Assembly (NCBI GenBank): GCA_002439875.1
Contig: DJQB01000032.1
Coordinates: 58,725-122,724 of the forward strand
Origin: Bacteroidales bacterium UBA6397
GTDB lineage: Bacteria > Bacteroidota > Bacteroidia > Bacteroidales > UBA932
Direction: 5' to 3'
DNA length: 64,000 nt
This document shows positions 27,115 through 35,038 of the stretch, piece after piece; the stretch's first letter is position 1; each line of letters begins with the position of its first letter. A program made the position numbers and the translations under genes. The notes below the pieces were generated by a model, which was not told where the DNA came from, searched no databases, and saw nothing but the letters and a program-made list of their open reading frames with translations.

Positions 27115-28983
27115 TTATTTTTGAAAAAGCCCGGCTATTTCCGAATATATCCTCTCGGCATCGAGTCCGCAGAGTTCCCTCTGCCGTTCCGCCGGGGCCT
27201 GTGCTATGAACCTGTCAGGAATGCCGGACCCTCTCACTTTGACACCAAGTCCATGCGAGGCCACATATTCACTAACCTCGCTGAACAATCCGCCTTTGAG
27301 ACAACCGTCCTCAAGTGTGAGGATGTTCCTGAACCGCGACGCTTCCTTCAGAATGCCTTGGTCGAAGGGCTTGAGAAACCTGACATTGAATATGGCGGGC
27401 CCCCTTCCGGTCTCCCTTCTCAGCCTTTCGGCCGCTTCCACCGCCCTGTTGGTCACTGGGCCCAAAGTCAGGATCGCCACTTCCTCTCCGTCTGTGATCT
27501 TCTCGCCTTTGCCGATCTCGAAAGGTTCGTGCAGGGAGTTCTTCCAATCCACTCCCTCGCCAAGTCCCCTTGGGTAACGGATGACTAACGGCCCGTCCTT
27601 GATTTTCGCTCCGGTGTAAAGAAGTCGTTTCAGTTCAATCTCGTCCTTGGGAGCGGCTATCGTTATGCCTGGGATGCAACGCAGGGACGCCATATCGAAC
27701 GCCCCCTGGTGTGTGGCTCCGTCCTCTCCGACAAGACCCGCCCTATCCAGGCACAGAACCACATTTAGGTGCTGGAGGGCGATGTCATGGATGATCTCGT
27801 CATAGGCTCTCTGTGCGAACGAGGAGTAGATCACGCAAAACGGCTTCATACCGCCGGCCGCCAGTCCCGCTGCGAAAGTAGCGGCATGCTCCTCCGCGAT
27901 TCCCACATCGAAGAATCTGTCAGGGAACCTCTCCGCAAAGTCGCTCATGCCGCTTCCCGTAGCCATGGCTGGAGTGATGCCGACCACCTTCGGGTCTTTG
28001 TCTGCAAGTTCGCAGAGAGTACGGCCGAACACATCTTGATAGCGTGATGCGGGATATTCCCTGGCTGGTCTTTCCCCGGTTTCGGGGTTGAACTTTCCGG
28101 GAGCGTGCCACGTTGTCGGGTCAGACTCCGCCGGAGCGTAGCCTTTGCCCTTGACGGTGCATGTGTGCAGGATTTTAGGCCCCTTTATGTCTTTCAACCG
28201 CCTGAGAGTCCGCACTACCTCCTCAATGTCATTCCCGTCAATGGGCCCGAAATACCTGAATCCGAACGCCTCGAAGAGGTCTCCGCCAGATGTTGTCACG
28301 AGCCCGGACTTCGTGTTCCTGACCAGCCGCTGGATCCTGCTCCTGAATTTTCCTGCTCCGAGTTTGTCCCAAATGTGTGTCTTGATTCGGTTGTAGGCAG
28401 GATCGGTTGTCAGCCTCAGCAGGTAAGAGTGAAGCGCGCCTCTATTCCCGTCAATGGCCATATCGTTGTCATTCAAGACTATCAGAAGGTCGGTGCCTCC
28501 TTCTCCGGCGTTGTTCAGACCTTCCAGCGCCAACCCTCCGGTCATGGCTCCGTCACCTATCATAGCCACGACTTTCTCGTCCGAACCGGACAGCTTGGCC
28601 GCCTCAGCCATGCCCAGGGCGGCGGAGATGGACGTGGATGCGTGTCCGGCGCCGAATGCGTCGAAGTCGCTTTCATCTCTGTTTGGGAATCCGCTGATCC
28701 CGTTCTCCATCCTGTTCTTTCGGAACGCTTCCCTCCGCCCTGTCAGAATCTTGTGCGCGTATGCCTGGTGGCCTACATCGAACACCAGTTTGTCTTTCGG
28801 GGTGTTGAAGACATGATGAATCCCGACGATGAGCTCGACGGCGCCGAGACTGGAAGCCAGGTGCCCTGGATTCTCGGAGCAACATTTGACTATATAGTCC
28901 CGGAGTTCGCTGCAGAGTCTCCTGAGTTCATCTATGTTGAGTTTCCTGACATCGTCAGGAGAATTGATTTTGTCTAGAATCAT
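27115..28983 (-). CDS. dxs: 1-deoxy-D-xylulose-5-phosphate synthase
   Basis: Thiamine-diphosphate enzyme that condenses pyruvate and glyceraldehyde 3-phosphate, the first step of the MEP isoprenoid pathway. 622 residues: GHLASSLGAVELIVGIHHVF, DVGHQAYAHKILTGR, the ThDP-binding IGDGAMTGGLALEGLNNAG...NDNDMAI, then the transketolase-like middle domain (FDVGIAEEHAATFAAGLA, DRAGLVGEDGATHQGAFD) and the C-terminal domain. It stands alone between the tRNA promoter and the divergent MFS gene. Confidence 0.97.
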   Translation of the reverse strand: MILDKINSPDDVRKLNIDELRRLCSELRDYIVKCCSENPGHLASSLGAVELIVGIHHVFNTPKDKLVFDVGHQAYAHKILTGRREAFRKNRMENGISGFPNRDESDFDAFGAGHASTSISAALGMAEAAKLSGSDEKVVAMIGDGAMTGGLALEGLNNAGEGGTDLLIVLNDNDMAIDGNRGALHSYLLRLTTDPAYNRIKTHIWDKLGAGKFRSRIQRLVRNTKSGLVTTSGGDLFEAFGFRYFGPIDGNDIEEVVRTLRRLKDIKGPKILHTCTVKGKGYAPAESDPTTWHAPGKFNPETGERPAREYPASRYQDVFGRTLCELADKDPKVVGITPAMATGSGMSDFAERFPDRFFDVGIAEEHAATFAAGLAAGGMKPFCVIYSSFAQRAYDEIIHDIALQHLNVVLCLDRAGLVGEDGATHQGAFDMASLRCIPGITIAAPKDEIELKRLLYTGAKIKDGPLVIRYPRGLGEGVDWKNSLHEPFEIGKGEKITDGEEVAILTLGPVTNRAVEAAERLRRETGRGPAIFNVRFLKPFDQGILKEASRFRNILTLEDGCLKGGLFSEVSEYVASHGLGVKVRGSGIPDRFIAQAPAERQRELCGLDAERIYSEIAGLFQK

Positions 28984-29085
28984 AGTGACGAAGATACGAC
29001 TTTATTCCGACATTTTTCTTATATTCGCAAGTTGTTTGAATATTTTTACATTCGTTACGAATATTATTTAATAAGAAGTGATAAA

Positions 29086-30510
29086 ATGTCAGAAAAGATC
29101 CAAAAACTGATGAATGACTCGCCGGTCGCAAGGTGGACCGCCCTCATTCTGATCGCACTGATGATGTTCTTCGGCTACATGTTCGTTGATGTCATGTCGC
29201 CGTTGCAGGCTCTGATTGAGCAGCAGAGAGGATGGAGTCCGGATGTGTTCGGCACCTACGCCAGCGCTGAGTACATCCTGAATGTATGTGGCTTCCTGAT
29301 TCTTGCCGGTATCATCCTTGACAAGATGGGTGTCCGTTTCACGGGAATCCTTTCCGCTTCGATGATGTTCATCGGGGCTTCCATTAAATATATAGGTATA
29401 ACAGACTGGTTCCAGACCACGGCTTTTTGTGAGTGGCTAGGAACATGGTGGGTTGCCATGCCCGGCAGCGCCAAGATGGCTGCCCTTGGATTCATGATCT
29501 TCGGTTGCGGCTGTGAGATGGCTGGTACGACTGTCTCAAAGGCGATCGCCAAGTGGTTCAAAGGCAAGGAAATGGCCATGGCGATGGGTGTTGAGATGGC
29601 CATAGCCCGTGTTGGAGTGTTCTCGGTGTTCTCGATCAGCCCTATCCTTGCTTCCAAGCTTGGCGGCGTTCAGGGACCGGTCGGATTCTGCACGGTACTG
29701 CTTCTCATCGGCCTAATCAACTTCATAGTGTTCTGTGTGATGGACAAGAGGTTCGACGGGCAGTTGGTCGAGGCCGGAGTCAAGTCAGACGAGCCATCTT
29801 CCGAGGATGAGTTCAAGCTCAGCGACCTCGGCAAGATCTTCTCTTCTCAGAGTTTCTGGGTGGTGGCACTTCTTTGTGTCCTTTATTATTCGGCTATTTT
29901 CCCGTTTCAGAGGTACGGTGCGAATATGCTCCAATGCAACCTGGACGGAATCTCCGCGAGGACAGCCTCAGACATATTCAGATGGTTTCCGATCGGAGCC
30001 GCCATCATCACTCCTTTCCTCGGAAGATTCCTTGACACGAAAGGCAAAGGCGCCACAATGCTCATTTGGGGTGCGTTGCTTCTGATTGTATGCCATTTGG
30101 TGTTCGCTTTCGTGCTGCCGGCGACCCACAGCAAGTTTATCGCCCTCGCGACAATCGTGGTGCTTGGAATCAGTTTCGCGCTCGTTCCGGCCGCCCTTTG
30201 GCCTTCTGTCCCTAAGATCATCGATGAGAAGATTCTCGGTTCGGCATATTGCCTTATCTTCTGGGTTCAGAACATCGGTCTCTGCTTTGTCCCTAAGCTG
30301 ATAGGCAGTGTTCTGACAAGCGTCAATGCCGATAACCCAGCTGTCATCGCGGCCAAGGCAGCCGGCGCGGAGTTCATCCCTTACAACTACACGATTCCGC
30401 TCACCATCTTCGCCGGATTCGGTGTCGCCGCCCTTCTGATCGCCCTTTACCTCAAGGCTCTTGACGGCAAGCGCCACCTCGGTCTGGAGCTTCCGAATAT
30501 TCAGAAGTAG
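29086..30510 (+). CDS. MFS transporter, MFSD1-like (first of a tandem pair)
   Basis: Inner-membrane transporter of about 474 residues with roughly 12 hydrophobic helices. The second half contains LVPAALWPSVPKIIDEKILGSAYCLIFWVQNIGL, similar to the conserved helix-10/11 stretch of the MFSD1 group (ALWP...LG.AY...QN.GL). Animal MFSD1 exports dipeptides from lysosomes, so peptide transport is a reasonable guess but is not shown here. The start is placed at the ATG at 29086 (MSEKIQKLMNDSP); an upstream in-frame TTG would add an unlikely Tyr-rich tail. A paralogue follows 128 bases downstream. Confidence 0.8.
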   Translation: MSEKIQKLMNDSPVARWTALILIALMMFFGYMFVDVMSPLQALIEQQRGWSPDVFGTYASAEYILNVCGFLILAGIILDKMGVRFTGILSASMMFIGASIKYIGITDWFQTTAFCEWLGTWWVAMPGSAKMAALGFMIFGCGCEMAGTTVSKAIAKWFKGKEMAMAMGVEMAIARVGVFSVFSISPILASKLGGVQGPVGFCTVLLLIGLINFIVFCVMDKRFDGQLVEAGVKSDEPSSEDEFKLSDLGKIFSSQSFWVVALLCVLYYSAIFPFQRYGANMLQCNLDGISARTASDIFRWFPIGAAIITPFLGRFLDTKGKGATMLIWGALLLIVCHLVFAFVLPATHSKFIALATIVVLGISFALVPAALWPSVPKIIDEKILGSAYCLIFWVQNIGLCFVPKLIGSVLTSVNADNPAVIAAKAAGAEFIPYNYTIPLTIFAGFGVAALLIALYLKALDGKRHLGLELPNIQK

Positions 30511-30564
30511 TCTTTTTGAATATCCAAGGCTTTTCCGCGGCGGATACCCGTCATAGCCAAGTTA

Positions 30565-30588
30565 ATTCCTGCCGTAAGGCGCAGGAAT
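30565..30588 (+). terminator. Hairpin between the two MFS genes
   Basis: ATTCCTGC and GCAGGAAT pair perfectly around CGTAAGGC. No T-run follows, so it may be an mRNA-stability hairpin or an attenuator rather than a full stop. Confidence 0.4.
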
Positions 30589-30638
30589 ATGCGGGATTGC
30601 TTGTCTGTTCGGAGAGATGAGGGTTAGGCAAGACTTAA

Positions 30639-32018
30639 ATGAATGAAAACCAATATGTTGATATTGTGATAAAAACATTAAGGAAATATTCGTGCTGGAT
30701 AGCGTTGGCGTGTCTTGTTGTGCCGATGTTCGCATCGTACTACTTTGACGATATGTTTTCCACGCTGTCCCATATGTTCGAGAACCCGTCGATGCTCCGT
30801 CTCGGCTGGAACTCAGCGGACTACGGTCTCTATACCAGCGGTTACTCTGTTCTTTGCGTGTTCGGTGGCCTTGTCGTCTGCGGAATGCTGCTGGACAAAT
30901 GGGGTGTGCGTGTCACTGGCTCGATATTCGTCACGATGATGGCCGGGGGCGCCGCTCTTGTCACTTATGCGTTGACATCCGGATTGCCGCCCAAGACATC
31001 TCTGACAATCGCTTATGTCGGATGCATGTTATTCGGCCTCGGCAGCGAAATCGCCGGAGTGGCTGTCACGAGATCAATAGCCAAATGGTTCAATGGCGGG
31101 AATATGGCTTTCGCCATGGGGCTTCAGTTGGCGATTGCCAGACTTGGGACGGCCTTTGCGCTTGTGGTTTCGCCCAAGTTGGTTGCAGAGAAGGCGGCAG
31201 GGGAGATATATTCCTTGGCTGAGACCGCCGCTCCCGCATTTCTGGGGCTGATCCTGATGCTTGTCGGGATGCTTCTATGGGGAATTTTCGTGGCCATGGA
31301 CGTTCATTTTGACCGCCAGGAGGGACTGAAAGACAAGGTCGACACGGCCGAAGAGGATAAATTTCGGTTCTCAGATGTTGTCAAGCTATTGAGAAACAGG
31401 CAGTTCATTACGATAGCCCTACTCTGTGTATTCTTCTACAGCAGCGTGGTTTCCTTCAAGAAGTTCGCCTCTGCGATTCTTATCCCGAGGTTTGACGTTC
31501 CTGTAGAGGCGGCAAGCTGGATGGTCTCCATGCTCCCGTTCGCCACAGTTGTTTTCGCTCCCATTTTCGGATTTCTGGTTGACAAGATAGGCCACGGCAC
31601 CCGCTGGATGCTTACTGGAGCTGTGCTGGCTCTTATCGCACACCTTATGCTTGCCTTTGCCCCGTCCGGGATTCCGTTCTATGGCTACCTCAGTATGGTT
31701 TTTCTGGGCTTCGGCTACTCTTTGGTTCCTGCAGCGATGTGGCCTTCCGTGCCTAAGATAGTGCCGGACAAAGTGCTTGGTACCGCATACTCATTAATAT
31801 ACTGGGTTCAGAACCTTGGACTTATGTCTTTCAAGATGTTCGCGGGAAAAATCCTTGCGGACACCAATATGGACAAAGGTGTGAGTGAAACAGGAGCAGT
31901 CTGGGTGGAAGTGATGTTTGTTGCCGTCTGTGTCATCGCCTTGCTGTTGGCGATCTCTCTGAGCGTGTATTCGCGCCGCAATCCTCATTTGAGGATAGAC
32001 CTTCCGGATCAATCATAA
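30639..32018 (+). CDS. MFS transporter, MFSD1-like (second of a tandem pair)
   Basis: 459-residue paralogue of the preceding transporter. Shared landmarks include LDKWGVRVTG, GLGSEIAGVAVTRSIAKWFNGGNMAFAMGLQLAIAR, SLVPAAMWPSVPKIVPDKVLGTAYSLIYWVQNLGL and a basic C-terminal tail. The copies have clearly diverged, so the duplication is not recent and they probably differ in substrate. No ligand-binding or regulatory gene is attached. Confidence 0.8.
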   Translation: MNENQYVDIVIKTLRKYSCWIALACLVVPMFASYYFDDMFSTLSHMFENPSMLRLGWNSADYGLYTSGYSVLCVFGGLVVCGMLLDKWGVRVTGSIFVTMMAGGAALVTYALTSGLPPKTSLTIAYVGCMLFGLGSEIAGVAVTRSIAKWFNGGNMAFAMGLQLAIARLGTAFALVVSPKLVAEKAAGEIYSLAETAAPAFLGLILMLVGMLLWGIFVAMDVHFDRQEGLKDKVDTAEEDKFRFSDVVKLLRNRQFITIALLCVFFYSSVVSFKKFASAILIPRFDVPVEAASWMVSMLPFATVVFAPIFGFLVDKIGHGTRWMLTGAVLALIAHLMLAFAPSGIPFYGYLSMVFLGFGYSLVPAAMWPSVPKIVPDKVLGTAYSLIYWVQNLGLMSFKMFAGKILADTNMDKGVSETGAVWVEVMFVAVCVIALLLAISLSVYSRRNPHLRIDLPDQS

Positions 32019-32058
32019 ACTGTCCTCCGGGTTGTTCGTTCTTACCCGTGCGATTTTG

Positions 32059-32089
32059 TTGTCACTCTTGAAATTATGTTGTAAATTTG
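32059..32089 (+). promoter_or_regulatory. Promoter of the DUF4465-like lipoprotein gene
   Basis: TTG at 32059-32061, 20-base spacer, perfect TAAATTTG at 32082-32089, then 26 bases to the ATG. Confidence 0.75.
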
Positions 32090-32115
32090 CGAATTAAACG
32101 ATAAAATCAATTTTT

Positions 32116-32865
32116 ATGAAAAACTCGATCAGACTCTTGATTCTTGCGGCCATTGTCATAGCCGCTGTTTCTTGCGATAGCAAGCCCTCAACAATGAGTT
32201 ACACATTGACGGGTAATTTCTCCTATGTGCTTGATTATCCTACGGAGTACCCTGTCATTGATAGTCTGTACTACAACAAATACATAATGCTTGACAACTA
32301 TTCGGCCTTGTGCACCAGTTGCGAGGACATGAATTCCGGATTCAGCGGAGGATGGAAGGTTTCCATAAAAAAAGGTGGCATCGGGGACTCCGACGAACTC
32401 ATGATGTTCACATCTGCCGGAAAGAACGCCGGCTACACTGAATCGAAAACGGGTTTCGCCAGCAAGACGTATGCTGTGTATTCCCCGTCATTGTCTTCAG
32501 GTTATGACATTGTGTTCAAGTATAAGGATTATTTTTCAAAATCAACCTGCAATGTGCTCGGATTTTACATCAACAACACCAAGTACACCGAGAAACTTGC
32601 TGACGATGGAAAGATTACTGACGGTGACTACCTTAAGGTGACTGCCACTTTCTTTAAAAATGATCAGCCTGTCTGTACCGAGGAATTCGATCTGGTAGAC
32701 TATACCGGCACAGAACATAAGATAGTCAAGGATTGGACGCCCTGGGAGATGAAGACAGCGCAAGGTTATGATGTGGACGCAGTGAAGTTCTCCGTGAAAT
32801 CAACCACCTTGCTCCCGTCATTCTGTCTTGACTTCTTATTAGCTTCTGTCGCGGTAGAATATTGA
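32116..32865 (+). CDS. DUF4465-like lipoprotein
   Basis: 249-residue predicted lipoprotein with signal peptide MKNSIRLLILAAIVIAA and lipobox AVSC (Cys20). The mature part has the DUF4465 pattern: a GGWKVSIKKG opening, GFYINNTKY, a stretch like DGDYLKVTATFF, then VKDWTPWEM and the closing PSFCLDFLLASVAVEY. In this family such proteins are secreted or surface beta-sandwiches often found with metal- or cobalamin-linked uptake genes. No such partner is adjacent, so the role is open. Seventeen bases separate it from the DUF975 gene. Confidence 0.6.
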   Translation: MKNSIRLLILAAIVIAAVSCDSKPSTMSYTLTGNFSYVLDYPTEYPVIDSLYYNKYIMLDNYSALCTSCEDMNSGFSGGWKVSIKKGGIGDSDELMMFTSAGKNAGYTESKTGFASKTYAVYSPSLSSGYDIVFKYKDYFSKSTCNVLGFYINNTKYTEKLADDGKITDGDYLKVTATFFKNDQPVCTEEFDLVDYTGTEHKIVKDWTPWEMKTAQGYDVDAVKFSVKSTTLLPSFCLDFLLASVAVEY

Positions 32866-32881
32866 CATCTGAAATATCACA

Positions 32882-33562
32882 ATGAAAGAGAATCAGGATT
32901 ACAAAAACGAGGCTTTGGCCGCTTTGAGAGGTCATTGGGCGCCTGCAGTGCTTGCTGTGCTGGCCTATATTGGCATTATGTTCGTGTTCATGGTCCCTTA
33001 TGAGTTCAAGTACATGCAGCTTCTTGATGATCCGACTAATCTGGCTCTTTCTGCCAGTGTGTCAAAGTGGTCATTGTGGTACACTTTGGGCTTGATTTTC
33101 TTGTTTCTTCCTCTTACGATAGGCCTTGTTAACAGTCTAAAGAGGATGCTTACTGAAGGTGACGACAGGGTGTTGGGGAATATGTTCAATATCACATTCA
33201 AGGGCTATTGGCATAATCTCTGGGGTGTCCTTCTGACTAAAATTTTTGCGAGTCTCTGGGCGCTCCTCCTTATAGTGCCAGGAATCATCAAAGGTCTTTC
33301 CTACGCTATGACGAGTTACATTCTGGTTGACTATCCTGAACTTCCGGCCAATCAGGCGATTAATCTGAGTAGAAAGATGATGTACGGACGAAAGTTCGAT
33401 TTGTTTTACTTGTATCTTAGTTTCATAGGGTGGCTCGTACTATGCTTCCTAACATTGGGAATAGGCTTGATTTGGTTCGTACCTTATGCTCAAACGACAG
33501 AAGCTTCCTTCTACGAAGACGCTAAGGCTGACTACGAAAGAAAAGAGGGAAGAATAGATTAG
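32882..33562 (+). CDS. DUF975 family integral membrane protein
   Basis: 226-residue membrane protein with about five hydrophobic helices. The conserved DUF975 core is visible: LIVPGIIKGLSYAMTSYILV, DYPELPANQAINLSRKMMYG, the FDLFYLYLSFIGWLVLCFLTLGIG stretch and a final WFVPYAQTTEASFYED. The function of the family is unknown. It ends 7 bases before the convergent rimM stop with no terminator between, so the two transcripts probably run into each other. Confidence 0.8.
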   Translation: MKENQDYKNEALAALRGHWAPAVLAVLAYIGIMFVFMVPYEFKYMQLLDDPTNLALSASVSKWSLWYTLGLIFLFLPLTIGLVNSLKRMLTEGDDRVLGNMFNITFKGYWHNLWGVLLTKIFASLWALLLIVPGIIKGLSYAMTSYILVDYPELPANQAINLSRKMMYGRKFDLFYLYLSFIGWLVLCFLTLGIGLIWFVPYAQTTEASFYEDAKADYERKEGRID

Positions 33563-33569
33563 GAATATT

Positions 33570-34094
33570 TTAAATCAGGCCTTCGGGAATGTCAATAGTG
33601 ATGGCCTTGGACTCTTCATCAACGGACAGGATGAGATCTTCATGTAATGGAATCATCACTTGCCCGTTTTTTGTTTCTACATAGAGGCATGTGTTTCCTG
33701 GAATGTCTTCATAGTCAGTAATTTCACCGACGGTTTCATTGCCTGGGTCTAATAGGGTCCAGCCGATGAGATCATCCACGGTCAAGTCTCCATCATCATC
33801 TTCTTCTTGAAGAATTGCTTCGGCTTTAGCTTGGATGTCTTTGCCTGCCATCTCCTCAGCGTCTTCAAGATTTTTTACCCCAGTCAAACGGACAAGAGCA
33901 CGGTTCGTGCCTTTTTTTGAGAAAGATTCAATAAAAAACGGAACCGGAAGTCCATCGAAATTGATGAACACCGGTTCCTTGAGATTCAAGTCCTCTGGAT
34001 TGGTTTCGCGGAAACCCATAAGGATTTCGCCTTCGGTACCGTTGGACTTCAGTACCCGGGCAATCCGCAGAAGTTCTGATTTTGCCCTGGACAT
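33570..34094 (-). CDS. rimM: Ribosome maturation factor RimM
   Basis: Assists 30S head assembly and binds S19. 174 residues: N-terminal RimM barrel (LLRIARVLKSNGTEGEILMGF ... VRLTGVKNLEDAEEMAGKDI) and a C-terminal PRC-barrel (DDLIGWTLLDPGNETVGEITD...MIPLHEDLI). It starts 4 bases after the rpsP stop, the usual S16-RimM pairing. trmD and rplS, which complete this operon in many bacteria, are not here. Confidence 0.93.
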   Translation of the reverse strand: MSRAKSELLRIARVLKSNGTEGEILMGFRETNPEDLNLKEPVFINFDGLPVPFFIESFSKKGTNRALVRLTGVKNLEDAEEMAGKDIQAKAEAILQEEDDDGDLTVDDLIGWTLLDPGNETVGEITDYEDIPGNTCLYVETKNGQVMIPLHEDLILSVDEESKAITIDIPEGLI

Positions 34095-34098
34095 TGGA

Positions 34099-34662
34099 TT
34101 AGGCCTCTGCTGGAGCTTCTGGAGCAGCCTCTGCTGCGGCCGCTTCCTCAGCAGCCTTAGCGGCAGCCGCCTCTTCAGCAGCTTTGCGCTGGGCCTCAGC
34201 GAGTTCCTCTGCCTTCTTGGCGAGAGCCTCTGCCCTTTCTGCGTTTACCTTCTTCTCGGCCTCAAGAGCGACCTTGGCCTTGTCAGCAGCATCTTTTACA
34301 AGTCCAGCCTTCTTGGCAGCGATCTTAGCATCTCTCTCAGCTTTCCAAGCGTTCCATTTCTGGTCTGCCTGCTCCTGGGTAAAAGCTCCCTTAGCAACTC
34401 CGCCTTCAAGGTGCTTTCTCAGGAGAACTCCTTCGTAAGAAAGGATTCTGCGGGCTACAAGTGTAGGCTGTGCGCCGACATTGAGCCATTTGAGAGCCTT
34501 CTCACCATCAAGGATGATGGTAGCAGGGTTGGTGTTAGGGTTGTAAGAGCCGAGTTGCTCGATGAAACGTCCGTCGCGTGGTGCGCGGGAATCAGCCACA
34601 ACAATGTGGAAGAATGCGAAATTCTTCTTACCGTGGCGCTGAAGTCTGATTTTAACAGCCAT
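34099..34662 (-). CDS. rpsP: 30S ribosomal protein S16 with long Ala/Glu tail
   Basis: Residues 1-85 are S16 (MAVKIRLQRHGKKNFAFFHI, DSRAPRDGRFIEQLGSYNPN). The rest, about 100 residues, is a low-complexity, probably helical or coiled tail rich in Ala, Glu and Lys ending in AAPEAPAEA. Extended S16 proteins are common in Bacteroidetes; the tail likely lies on the outside of the small subunit. 187 residues in all. First gene of the rpsP-rimM transcript. Confidence 0.95.
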   Translation of the reverse strand: MAVKIRLQRHGKKNFAFFHIVVADSRAPRDGRFIEQLGSYNPNTNPATIILDGEKALKWLNVGAQPTLVARRILSYEGVLLRKHLEGGVAKGAFTQEQADQKWNAWKAERDAKIAAKKAGLVKDAADKAKVALEAEKKVNAERAEALAKKAEELAEAQRKAAEEAAAAKAAEEAAAAEAAPEAPAEA

Positions 34663-34724
34663 TGTGAATCTGTTTTTTAATAATTAATGATTTTAACCTT
34701 TGTCCTCCAACTCGTGGAGACGGA

Positions 34725-34732
34725 CAAAGGTA
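34725..34732 (-). promoter_or_regulatory. -7 element of the rpsP-rimM promoter
   Basis: Minus-strand TACCTTTG, a full match to TAnnTTTG, 63 bases before the rpsP ATG. TTC rather than TTG lies 20 bases upstream. It is back to back with the tRNA-Leu promoter. Confidence 0.6.
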
Positions 34733-34760
34733 CGAATTATTAATTTATTTTCGAAATTTT

Positions 34761-34790
34761 TTGGTAGTTCAAGAATATTCTGTATCTTTG
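34761..34790 (+). promoter_or_regulatory. tRNA-Leu promoter
   Basis: TTG at 34761-34763, 19-base spacer, perfect TATCTTTG at 34783-34790; the tRNA begins 29 bases later. Confidence 0.85.
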
Positions 34791-34818
34791 CAATCCAAAA
34801 CATTGGGAAGACATACTT

Positions 34819-34901
34819 GCGGTAGTGGTGAAATGGTATACACGCTACTTTGAGGGGGTAGTGGGCGCAAGCCCGTGTGAGTTCGACTCTCACCTACCGC
34901 A
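34819..34901 (+). tRNA. tRNA-Leu (GAG anticodon)
   Basis: Class II cloverleaf: acceptor GCGGTAG/CTACCGC, anticodon stem CTACT/GGTAG with loop TTGAGGG (anticodon GAG), long variable arm GGGCGCAAGCCC, T-loop GTTCGACTC. The CCA end is not encoded. A monocistronic gene between its own promoter and terminator. Confidence 0.95.
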
Positions 34902-34904
34902 CAA

Positions 34905-34938
34905 ATAGACCTGAAGAGAATCCTTTGGGTCTATTTTG
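34905..34938 (+). terminator. tRNA-Leu terminator
   Basis: ATAGACC pairs with GGTCTAT, followed by TTTTG, starting 4 bases after the tRNA. Confidence 0.65.
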
Positions 34939-34977
34939 TATTCAGAGATTTTGCAAGATAAAAGGATATAATAAGAC

Positions 34978-35006
34978 GAAGCCCGGCTGTAATCAAGCCG
35001 GGCTTC
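34978..35006 (-). terminator. Terminator of the TPR lipoprotein gene
   Basis: On the minus strand GAAGCCCGGCT, 7-base loop, AGCCGGGCTTC form a perfect 11-pair GC-rich stem, then GTCTTATTATAT. It begins about 33 bases after the stop codon. Confidence 0.75.
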
Positions 35007-35038
35007 GCCTTATTTAAGTGATTTGTTCGATTATTCGA

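Noticed and set aside
28105..28977. 290-codon plus-strand open frame opposite dxs
   Set aside because: It is antisense to a full-length, strongly conserved dxs and has no family resemblance; long opposite frames are expected from the codon pattern of this genome.
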